DNA from: Labilibaculum antarcticum
Lineage (GTDB): Bacteria > Bacteroidota > Bacteroidia > Bacteroidales > Marinifilaceae
Assembly: GCF_002356295.1 (NCBI RefSeq)
Contig: NZ_AP018042.1
Location: forward strand, 3,008,361-3,072,360
DNA: 64,000 nucleotides
Reading direction: 5' to 3'
This document shows positions 53,972-61,136 of this stretch, piece after piece. Below the pieces are notes generated by a model. It saw only the letters and a list, made by a program, of their open reading frames with translations, made no database searches and was not told the origin of the DNA. A program made the translations under genes and the position numbers. Each line of letters starts with the position of its first letter. The stretch's first letter is position 1.

Positions 53972-54685
53972 ATGAAAAGAATACTCACATTACTAATAAT
54001 CACCATCGGATTTGTTGGGCTTGCAAAAGCCCAACAGACCCAATCGGTTACCTATGGGGTTTCTAAATCGTATACGGCTAATCCTGCAGCCGGGACTACT
54101 GTTGACCACTATGTGTGGCAATTGGTCGATGCTTCAGATGTTTCAGTAAGAGATTTGTCTACCGAAACAGGTGCCACGGTGAGTATTACTTGGGATCTGA
54201 CGATAGGGACAACTTATCGATTAAAATCTCAGGTTGTTGATGATAATAATTGTAGCAGTGCATTTGTTTATGTCGATGTAACGATTGCTGGAGATGCCTC
54301 AATGATGTTTGCAACTGCAACTGATAATATTGAAGACTGTTCTCCTCTTTTGGGAGATACTCCAACACCAAGAAATTTCGAAGTAGTTATTACAGGTGGT
54401 GTAGCACCATTTGATATTACCTACAAGTTGACCGATAAAGATGGTGTTGAGTCTACATTAATAGAGACATTTGGTACTGCAGGTGATCCAACTCCTTTAA
54501 CAGGCATTCTCTCAATTTCTGATTTTGAGAATACGACTGGAGCGAATCAAAGCATAAGTATTGAATTGATTAGTGGAGTAACTGCTGATGGTTCTGCAGT
54601 AACTGTTGATTCTGATGTGACTAATAACAATAGAAGTGTGACCATTTACTCAAAACCTGTTATCACCAATCTTACTTTGAACTAA
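53972..54685 (+). CDS. Small two-domain exported subunit 7
   Basis: This 237-residue protein has a signal peptide ending AKAQ. Domain 1: SKSYTANPAAGTTVDHYVWQ, VSITWDLTIGTTYRLKSQVV, Cys in NNCSSAF. Domain 2 starts ASMMFATATDNIEDCSP and includes GGVAPFDITYKLTDKDG. The end is IYSKPVITNLTLN. It is next to the T9SS-sorted protein, whose N-terminal module has the same order, so it may be the subunit contacting the base (inference from gene order only). Confidence 0.82.
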   Translation: MKRILTLLIITIGFVGLAKAQQTQSVTYGVSKSYTANPAAGTTVDHYVWQLVDASDVSVRDLSTETGATVSITWDLTIGTTYRLKSQVVDDNNCSSAFVYVDVTIAGDASMMFATATDNIEDCSPLLGDTPTPRNFEVVITGGVAPFDITYKLTDKDGVESTLIETFGTAGDPTPLTGILSISDFENTTGANQSISIELISGVTADGSAVTVDSDVTNNNRSVTIYSKPVITNLTLN

Positions 54686-54702
54686 GCTAAATTTTAAAAT
54701 AG

Positions 54703-57261
54703 ATGTTGAGAACCTTACTACATAAAACACTGCTTACTGCAATGGCCATCCTTTTGGGAGGATGGGCTGTTGTGGCACAGCAGTATGTGGTTAAGGGAAC
54801 AACACTTAATTTTAAGGTGGATGAAGTTACCGGTTATGAATATCATTGGTCAGTAACGCATACAACAAGTGGTGCGGTAGCTTATCTAACGTCAAAAACA
54901 TTTGAGTCCGGCGATTACGTATTCGATAATGAAGGTGATTATCAAGTAAAAGTATATCCAGAGGATTTAGGAACACATTGTTTTGGTGATCCTTTAACTA
55001 CGATGGTTATTGTTGATGGCGCAGCTCCAACAGCTGAGTTCGACGATTTGGAAGTTCCCTATGTTTGTTCTGCAAATAATGGCGGAGATGCAAATGGGAA
55101 GGTGAGTTTAACAGTTAATTATACTGGTCCTAAACCATGGACATTTAAAATTTCAGTGGATCGTGCACCTGCGGTTATGCCAGTAGGAGCAGAAGAATTA
55201 TATACCAATACTTTTGAGTTTGAATTGGAAATTCCGAATACAAGTGGTAAAAGACATCGAGCAGAGATCTTATTGGTTGAAGCGAAGACTTTATCAGGAA
55301 TAGGAGTAACCGAAGACCTTGCCAATCAAACTTTGGAGGTTGATGTAATGGCCTTGCCAAATACTGTTTTTGGAGATTACGAACCTGTAATTCAGGCAGG
55401 AACATTTCAATCTTACACTGCAAGCATTGAGAAAAATGAAAATTACAAACTTTTCATTCCTGATGGAGCATCAGTTTTAAATGAAAAAACAAAGAAACTA
55501 AGCGATAAGTACCATAGTGAATTAAGTTTTGATGTTCAATGGGGAAATACGCCGGGAGATTATCAAATAAAATTAATAGAACGTACTGCTTTTGATTGTG
55601 CAGGAGATACGATTTATGCAGATGTTACGGTAGTTGAATCTTTCGTAGTTAGTTTGGGTGGTGATATTAGTATCTGTCAAGGAGAGAGTGCAACTCTAAG
55701 TCCGACTATCGACTTTGATGGGACTTATACTTACCTATGGTCAGATGGATCAAACGGCTCTTCATTATCCGTAACTGAGACAGGAACGTATTCTGTTACA
55801 GCAACTGATTCCGGTACTGGTAAATCATCATCGTCAACAGCGAATGTAACTGTATTAACAGCTCCGATTGTTGATTTGGGAGCCGATTATGAATTGGCCG
55901 ATGCAGAAACGAAAGTATTGGATGCAGGTAATCCTGGTTTAAGCTATTCTTGGTCTACTGGGGAGATTGGCCAGACAATAAGCGTGAATACTAGCAATAC
56001 CTACAGTGTTGATGTGACTAATGAAAATGGCTGTGTAGGAACAGATGAAATTATTATAAGCAGCACAAGTGATGTATTTGCCATTAATTTAGGCGAAGAC
56101 AAAGATATTTGTGATGGTGAAGAGTTGATCTTGAATCCAAATCCAAGTATATCACAGAAATATGCTTACTTATGGTCCAATGGCGCAGGAACATCCACTT
56201 TAGCTGTAACTAAATCGGGTACATATTCGGTAACTGTAAGAGATGCTGCCGGTAATGAAAAATCAGATGAGATTGAAGTAATTGTGCATGCCTTACCAAT
56301 TGTTGATTTAGGGGATGACATTACATTGTTCGATGGAGAAACTACGACTTTAGATGCAGGTAATCCCGGTGCGGCTTACGATTGGAGTACTTTAGAAACG
56401 ACACAAAAAATTACGGTAAGTGAGGAAAACGTTTATTCTGTTCAGGTGACTGATGTGAGTGGATGTAAAGGGGCTGGAGATGTTAGTGTTTTCACCCGTC
56501 AGTTTACTGTTGATTTAGGTGCTGATCCAGCTCCAATTTGTATGGGGGAAATTATCGACGATTTGACTCCAACAATTAAGGGAACAATCAGTGCTGATAT
56601 AAGTTATGCATGGAAAACTCCAGTGGGAGAAGACCTTAATGAGTCAATTTCAGTAAATGTTGGAGGAGAGTATTGTGTTTCTGTGACTGACAAAAATAGT
56701 GGAATTACAGAGACCGATTGTGTGTTTATTACTGTTAATCCTTCTCCTGTTGTTGATTTGGGTGAAGACCGTATTCTACAGGTTGGGGACGAAATAGAGC
56801 TGGATGCGGAGAATGAGGGTTCTAACTACAAGTGGGATGGTCCAATAAATAGTATTAAGCCTAATTCTATATCTCAGAAGGTTACTGTTGATCAGATTGG
56901 AGAATATAGCGTTTTGGTAACTAGTGAGATCGGATGTGTCGCCAGCGATACGCTTACTATTAGTTCGGGTAGTCAGTATTTTGTTGATTTCCCATCGGCA
57001 TTTTCACCTAATGAGGATGGTAAAAATGATGAGCTCAAGCTCGTTGGTGATATTGATATGATTGATAATACGAAGAAAATGAGTTTGATTATCTATAATC
57101 GTTTAGGTCATAAAGTTTTCAACGTCGATCGTAATATTCCTTGGGATGGAAGATTTAAAGGGCGTAAATTGGATATGGATGTTTATGTGTATTTCTTAAA
57201 TGTTACATTTAAAGATGGTAGTTCAATGGTAAAACAAGGAAATGTTACACTATTGTACTAA
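54703..57261 (+). CDS. T9SS type B-sorted surface protein with subunit-like N-terminal module
   Basis: This 852-residue protein has a signal peptide ending VVAQ. Residues 27-215 copy the architecture of the small subunits (LNFKVDEVTGYEYHWSVTHT; Cys in GTHCFG; second domain with YVCSANNGG). Residues 214-228 (VDVMALPNTVFGDYE) correspond to the subunit tails but here link to a further PKD-like domain (230-312). Then come six PKD-like repeats (about 315-755; VDLG.D and YSV.VT signatures). Residues about 762-852 are a type B (gliding-associated, CHU_C) sorting domain: FPSAFSPNEDGKNDE, IYNRLGHKVF, WDGRFKGRKLDMDVYVY, KQGNVTLLY. This is the only T9SS signal in the locus, so it is the likely outer-membrane base. 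Confidence 0.93.
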   Translation: MLRTLLHKTLLTAMAILLGGWAVVAQQYVVKGTTLNFKVDEVTGYEYHWSVTHTTSGAVAYLTSKTFESGDYVFDNEGDYQVKVYPEDLGTHCFGDPLTTMVIVDGAAPTAEFDDLEVPYVCSANNGGDANGKVSLTVNYTGPKPWTFKISVDRAPAVMPVGAEELYTNTFEFELEIPNTSGKRHRAEILLVEAKTLSGIGVTEDLANQTLEVDVMALPNTVFGDYEPVIQAGTFQSYTASIEKNENYKLFIPDGASVLNEKTKKLSDKYHSELSFDVQWGNTPGDYQIKLIERTAFDCAGDTIYADVTVVESFVVSLGGDISICQGESATLSPTIDFDGTYTYLWSDGSNGSSLSVTETGTYSVTATDSGTGKSSSSTANVTVLTAPIVDLGADYELADAETKVLDAGNPGLSYSWSTGEIGQTISVNTSNTYSVDVTNENGCVGTDEIIISSTSDVFAINLGEDKDICDGEELILNPNPSISQKYAYLWSNGAGTSTLAVTKSGTYSVTVRDAAGNEKSDEIEVIVHALPIVDLGDDITLFDGETTTLDAGNPGAAYDWSTLETTQKITVSEENVYSVQVTDVSGCKGAGDVSVFTRQFTVDLGADPAPICMGEIIDDLTPTIKGTISADISYAWKTPVGEDLNESISVNVGGEYCVSVTDKNSGITETDCVFITVNPSPVVDLGEDRILQVGDEIELDAENEGSNYKWDGPINSIKPNSISQKVTVDQIGEYSVLVTSEIGCVASDTLTISSGSQYFVDFPSAFSPNEDGKNDELKLVGDIDMIDNTKKMSLIIYNRLGHKVFNVDRNIPWDGRFKGRKLDMDVYVYFLNVTFKDGSSMVKQGNVTLLY

Positions 57262-57368
57262 TATTGTTGATGAATAAAATGATTTATTACTGTTAAGTTT
57301 CATCTTATTAATTATATTTATGCCGAATAATTTATAGAAAAAGTAAATGTGAAAATAAATAGTTAAGC

Positions 57369-57401
57369 ATGGGTAATAGGCAATTATTACCCATTTTTAT
57401 A
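57369..57401 (+). terminator. Terminator of the subunit/anchor operon
   Basis: A 10-bp perfect stem (ATGGGTAATA / TATTACCCAT) with a 6-nt loop is followed by TTTTATATTTTT, 107 bp after the anchor stop codon. Confidence 0.85.
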
Positions 57402-57407
57402 TTTTTG
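57400..57407 (+). promoter_or_regulatory. -7 box of the PorP/SprF gene
   Basis: TATTTTTG, an exact TAnnTTTG match, starts within the terminator tail and lies 67 bp before the PorP/SprF ATG. The gene therefore can be expressed separately from the operon upstream. Confidence 0.5.
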
Positions 57408-57474
57408 CATAAGGGTTTTTGTTTTGCTGCATGAAAATTATTGCTAATCAGCTGAAAAACCGGTAAAATTGGAT

Positions 57475-58542
57475 ATGAGGAAGAGTTTAATTGTTTTACT
57501 GCTGATATCGTTATTCGGAGTCTTTAAAGTCTCCGCTCAGCGTGTGCATTCTTCTCAATTCTATTCTATTCCATTATTGTTAAATCCTGCTCTTACTGGT
57601 AATTCTGATTATAACCTTCGTGGAGGGATGAATTATCGAAATCAATGGAACAGTGTAACCACCCCCTTCGTTTCTCAATCGGTATTTGTAGATGGTAAAT
57701 TGTCGACTCAACTGTTGAGTTCATCCTGGCTTGGTATTGGAGGAATGATCTTTAATGACAAAGCTGGAGATGGTGGATTAAAAACTACGCAGGTCATGTT
57801 TGCCGGATCTATAAATAAAAGTCTGAATGCTGGTAATACCTTGTTCTTACATATGGGTCTTGGTTTAGAACTTGTCAATAAATCTGTTGATTTTAGTAAA
57901 TTAACTTTTGGAGAACAGTGGGAGAATGGCATATATAATCCTTCAGGTGGAAGTGGAGAAGTTTATGAGTCTCAATCTCTGTTTTATACCGATTTCTCTG
58001 CTGGTTCAATGGTTACCTATTTTAGAGGGAAGTCAAAATATTTCATGGGAGTTGCAGTTAGTCACATCAATCAGCCAAGGGAATCTTTTTATGGCGAGGA
58101 TAATGTTATAAATAACCTTAAAAGACGATTTGCCTGGCATGGCGGTGTAGAGTCAAGATTATCTTCAAAATTGTATGTGAAGCCTGAATTAATGTTTACA
58201 ACAGAGAAAAGTGCAAACGAATGGATTGCCGGAGCTAATTTTATGATGTTGTCTGGAGAAAAAGGAACAATACTGCATTACGGTTTGTGGTATCGTTTTA
58301 CTCAGGATATTATTCCCACATTTGGATACGAGAAAAATCGAATGAAACTGATGATTAGCTACGATATTAATGTCTCTGATTTACAGGTAGCTTCTTCGAG
58401 TAGGGGAGGTCTGGAAATTTCACTTACCTACAATTATAATTATTCAAATCCAAGAGAAATCCGTAAGTTGAAACGTCGTCAGAAAGTTAAAAAATTGGGC
58501 GATAAAGCAATCTCTTGTCCTAAATTCTCACACGAAGACTAA
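57475..58542 (+). CDS. PorP/SprF-family type IX secretion outer-membrane protein
   Basis: From ATG 57475 (MRKSLIVLLLISLFGVFKVS) this is 355 residues; a TTG 6 bp earlier is possible. A signal peptide ends VSAQ. The mature start RVHSSQFYSIPLLLNPALTG is the PorP/SprF hallmark, followed by GMNYRNQWNSVTTPFVSQSV and alternating beta strands of a roughly 14-stranded outer-membrane barrel (SWLGIGGMIFNDKAGDGGLK, IGVAVSHINQP-like and SYDINVSDL segments). Family members sit next to, and are needed for secretion or surface retention of, type B-sorted proteins, which matches the 54703 neighbour. The C-terminal 40 residues are basic (REIRKLKRRQKVKKLG). Confidence 0.94.
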   Translation: MRKSLIVLLLISLFGVFKVSAQRVHSSQFYSIPLLLNPALTGNSDYNLRGGMNYRNQWNSVTTPFVSQSVFVDGKLSTQLLSSSWLGIGGMIFNDKAGDGGLKTTQVMFAGSINKSLNAGNTLFLHMGLGLELVNKSVDFSKLTFGEQWENGIYNPSGGSGEVYESQSLFYTDFSAGSMVTYFRGKSKYFMGVAVSHINQPRESFYGEDNVINNLKRRFAWHGGVESRLSSKLYVKPELMFTTEKSANEWIAGANFMMLSGEKGTILHYGLWYRFTQDIIPTFGYEKNRMKLMISYDINVSDLQVASSSRGGLEISLTYNYNYSNPREIRKLKRRQKVKKLGDKAISCPKFSHED

Positions 58543-58659
58543 TGCCAATTAAGAATTATAAATTACGAATTAATAATGTAGTTCTTCCAGTTAAATTATG
58601 AAAGGTTAGTTTCAAATAGGATTTGGTCCGATATAGGGTTAAATGTGATCTTTCTTTAG

Positions 58660-58975
58660 CCTTTTTCCTTTCGCCTTATCCCTTGTTACTTTATCCTTGT
58701 CCCTTTACCTTACTTTTTGTTTCCTTTTATCCTTTTATCCTTTTATCCTTTTATCCTTGTTCCTTTCTCCTTGCTCCTTGTCCCTTGTTTTCCTTGTTTT
58801 CCTTGTTTCCCTTTGTCCTTGCTCCTTGTTTTCCTTGTTCCTTGTTTCCCTTCCTCCTTGTCCCTTGTTTTCCTTGTTTCCCTTTATCCTTTTTCCTTTT
58901 TTCCCTTTTTTCCTTCCTCCTTGTTACTTTATCCTTGTTCCTTGCCCCTTGTTCCTTCCTTTTATTCCTTGGAAT
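58660..58975. repeat. Polypyrimidine low-complexity tract
   Basis: About 310 bp are almost entirely C and T on the plus strand, made of degenerate CCTTG, CCTTTTAT and CCTTGTTTT units (for example four tandem CCTTTTAT at 58729-58757). Long ORFs in all three plus frames encode only Leu/Phe/Pro/Ser-rich text and are not genes. The tract begins about 115 bp after the PorP/SprF stop codon and ends at the rsmI stop codon. Confidence 0.9.
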
Positions 58976-59689
58976 TTACATTCGATCTTTTTTAATGTAT
59001 TCTTTTTTCTTTTTCTCAATAATTTTACCGCCTACAACAATTACAATTTCACCTTTTACCGTTTTCGAGCTGAAGTGAGTGATGAGTTCAGGGAGGGTGC
59101 CACGTACGTTTTCTTCGTATAATTTAGTTAGTTCTCTGGATACAGAAGCTCTTCGGTCTGTTCCCATAACTTCAGCAAATTGTTCCAAAGTTTTTACCAA
59201 GCGGTGAGGAGATTCGTAAAAAATCATAGTTCTTGTTTCCTCAGCCAGTTCAGCTAATTTCGATTGACGTCCCTTCTTTTGCGGTAAAAATCCTTCGAAG
59301 CAGAATTTATCGTTTGGTAAGCCCGAGTTCACTAAAGCAGGCACAAATGCCGTTGCTCCTGGTAAACACTCTATATCTATTCCATTATCAACACAGTGTT
59401 TCACTAAAAAATAACCAGGATCCGAAATAGCAGGTGTGCCAGCATCAGAAATTAAGGCAATGGTTTCTCCAGCCTTAATTCGATCAACTATATTATCGGC
59501 CGTTTTGTGTTCGTTGAATTTATGATGTGAGTGCAAAGGTTTTGAAATTCCGTAATGCTTCAATAGAAAACCTGATGTTCTTGTGTCTTCAGCAAGAATT
59601 AAATCTACTTCTTTTAATATTCGTAAAGCTCTTAGGGTGATATCTTCTAAATTTCCAATTGGTGTTGGAATAAGGTAAAGTTTCGACAT
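58976..59689 (-). CDS. rsmI: 16S rRNA (cytidine-1402-2'-O)-methyltransferase
   Basis: This 237-residue tetrapyrrole-methylase-fold enzyme methylates C1402 ribose in 16S rRNA. Motifs: YLIPTPIGNLEDITLRALR, LAEDTRTSGFLLKHYGI, ALISDAGTPAISDPGY, CLPGATAFVPALVNSGL, YESPHRLVKTLE. It is slightly short of the usual 270-290 residues and ends in a Lys-rich tail right at the polypyrimidine tract, so the normal C-terminal helical domain is reduced. It shares a transcript with the downstream-facing neighbour at 59692 (2-bp gap). Confidence 0.94.
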   Translation of the reverse strand: MSKLYLIPTPIGNLEDITLRALRILKEVDLILAEDTRTSGFLLKHYGISKPLHSHHKFNEHKTADNIVDRIKAGETIALISDAGTPAISDPGYFLVKHCVDNGIDIECLPGATAFVPALVNSGLPNDKFCFEGFLPQKKGRQSKLAELAEETRTMIFYESPHRLVKTLEQFAEVMGTDRRASVSRELTKLYEENVRGTLPELITHFSSKTVKGEIVIVVGGKIIEKKKKEYIKKDRM

Positions 59690-59691
59690 GT

Positions 59692-60324
59692 TTAAAATTT
59701 TCTTTTGGTGATTTCGATGAATTGGGCTACGTTTGAATCTTCAAGATCCCATTCTTTTTCTGTTTTTATCCAATTCAGAACAGATTCAAAACTATCTGCT
59801 TTATTTACGAAGGAGATCGCAGTATTGTATTCATCGATATTGTTTTCAAATAGCTCGCGGATAAACAAAAAGCGATCGTTAATTCCAATAGCTGACTGAA
59901 TATCTGCTAATTTCTGTGTAGATCGTTTTTCTCCAATCAATTGAAGTGGTTCTCCTTGAATATTTTGGTTTGGTATTGGCGTTTCTGTTTGTTCTTTTTC
60001 TTCAACTTCAGGTTTCTCCGGATTTACAAACTCAATATCCTTTGGTTTTTCAGAAGCTATAGCAACAGGTTTAACTTCTTTTGAAATTGGCTCTGGAGAA
60101 GTAAAAATAAGATCAGCATGAATGTTCGATGACAGGCTTTCCTCTTGCTTTACAGAACATTTTTTTTTCAAAATTTCAAAATCCCGACTTAAACCCTGTA
60201 TCCTCGACTCCAGGAGTTCAATTCCTTCACTCAAATCCGAAGGATTGTTTGAGAAATGTTCCAATAAGCTCTGAATTTCTTCAGTCTTGCTCTTAAGAAG
60301 TTGAATGACCAGTTTATTATCCAT
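59692..60324 (-). CDS. Hypothetical cytosolic protein of the Bacteroidota
   Basis: I start it at ATG 60324 (MDNKLVIQLLKSKTEEI), 210 residues. The open frame runs 31 codons farther upstream through a basic, low-complexity stretch that does not look conserved. Residues about 1-65 form a coiled-coil-like helix. Residues 75-140 are an acidic/proline-rich linker (EKPEVEEKEQTETPIPNQN). Residues about 150-210 form a compact helical domain (KLADIQSAIGINDRFLFIRE, then LFENNIDEYNTAISFVNKA) that I recall as a conserved C-terminal part of uncharacterised Bacteroidota proteins. It is co-directional with rsmI, 2 bp away. Function unknown. Confidence 0.75.
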   Translation of the reverse strand: MDNKLVIQLLKSKTEEIQSLLEHFSNNPSDLSEGIELLESRIQGLSRDFEILKKKCSVKQEESLSSNIHADLIFTSPEPISKEVKPVAIASEKPKDIEFVNPEKPEVEEKEQTETPIPNQNIQGEPLQLIGEKRSTQKLADIQSAIGINDRFLFIRELFENNIDEYNTAISFVNKADSFESVLNWIKTEKEWDLEDSNVAQFIEITKRKF

Positions 60325-60534
60325 GACCAGATTTTTTTGAAGTTTAGAATTATACCTTCCTATATACAAAAGTAAAGCTAATTTTTTTCGTATTGATTGC
60401 TTGAGAGGATTTTTCACTCAAGCAAAGGTTTTTTTACTTGGGTATTGTTTAAAAGTTTATCAACTCAATAATGCAAGTATGAAAGTGTTTTCCTATTTTT
60501 GTCTGTCTCTGTAAAATAACCTAAAGTTTATCAC

Positions 60535-61116
60535 ATGTTTCTTGAGAATGACATTAACAGAACTGGCAGAAATGGTTGGATCGAAGTAATAGTCGGGTCT
60601 ATGTTTTCGGGTAAAACCGAAGAATTGATTCGTCGATTGAATCGGGCAAAAATCGCTCGTCAGAATGTTGAGATATTTAAACCTCATATCGATGTGAGAT
60701 ACTCTGTGGACGAAGTGGTTTCGCATAATTCCAATTCAATTCGATCAACTCCCGTTGAAACATCTGCAAATATATTGTTGCTAGCCAGTAATGTTGATGT
60801 TGTGGGTATTGATGAAGCTCAATTTTTTGATGTTGGCTTATCCGAAGTTTGTAACGAATTGGCCAATCAGGGTATTCGTGTTATTGTTGCTGGTTTGGAT
60901 ATGGATTTTAAAGGAAATCCTTTTGGTCCAGTCCCAAGTATAATGGCCACAGCCGAATATGTTACCAAAGTTCATGCAGTTTGTATGCGTTGTGGAAATT
61001 TAGCCAACTATTCTCATCGTTTAGCCGAGGCTGAAAAATTAGTGTTGTTGGGCGAAAAGAGTGAATATGAACCGCTTTGCAGAGATTGTTATCAAAAAAT
61101 TTATCGAACATCCTAA
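60535..61116 (+). CDS. tdk: Thymidine kinase (type II)
   Basis: This 193-residue enzyme phosphorylates thymidine with ATP in nucleotide salvage. Motifs: P-loop GSMFSGKT (residues 21-28), the Walker B-like [25 protein letters not shown], and the C-terminal zinc-binding pairs CMRCGN and CRDC. Length fits the TK1-like tetrameric class. Divergent from the hypothetical gene and 20 bp upstream of the murF-alr fusion. Confidence 0.96.
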   Translation: MFLENDINRTGRNGWIEVIVGSMFSGKTEELIRRLNRAKIARQNVEIFKPHIDVRYSVDEVVSHNSNSIRSTPVETSANILLLASNVDVVGIDEAQFFDVGLSEVCNELANQGIRVIVAGLDMDFKGNPFGPVPSIMATAEYVTKVHAVCMRCGNLANYSHRLAEAEKLVLLGEKSEYEPLCRDCYQKIYRTS

Positions 61117-61136
61117 ACTAAATAAGTAAGCGTATT

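Noticed and set aside
28053-54685. PxPxGI tails as a known T9SS type A domain
   Set aside because: Type A domains are about 70-80 residues of Ig fold with a different terminal lysine-rich pattern; these tails are under 12 residues.
28053-57261. Gene splitting caused by frameshift errors in one giant protein
   Set aside because: Every piece has its own signal peptide and start, and the gaps hold leaders or terminators. Evolutionary fission stays possible, sequencing error does not.
58623-59122. Overlapping plus-strand ORFs of 92-151 codons
   Set aside because: They only read the polypyrimidine tract (Leu/Phe/Pro/Ser text) and overlap rsmI antisense.
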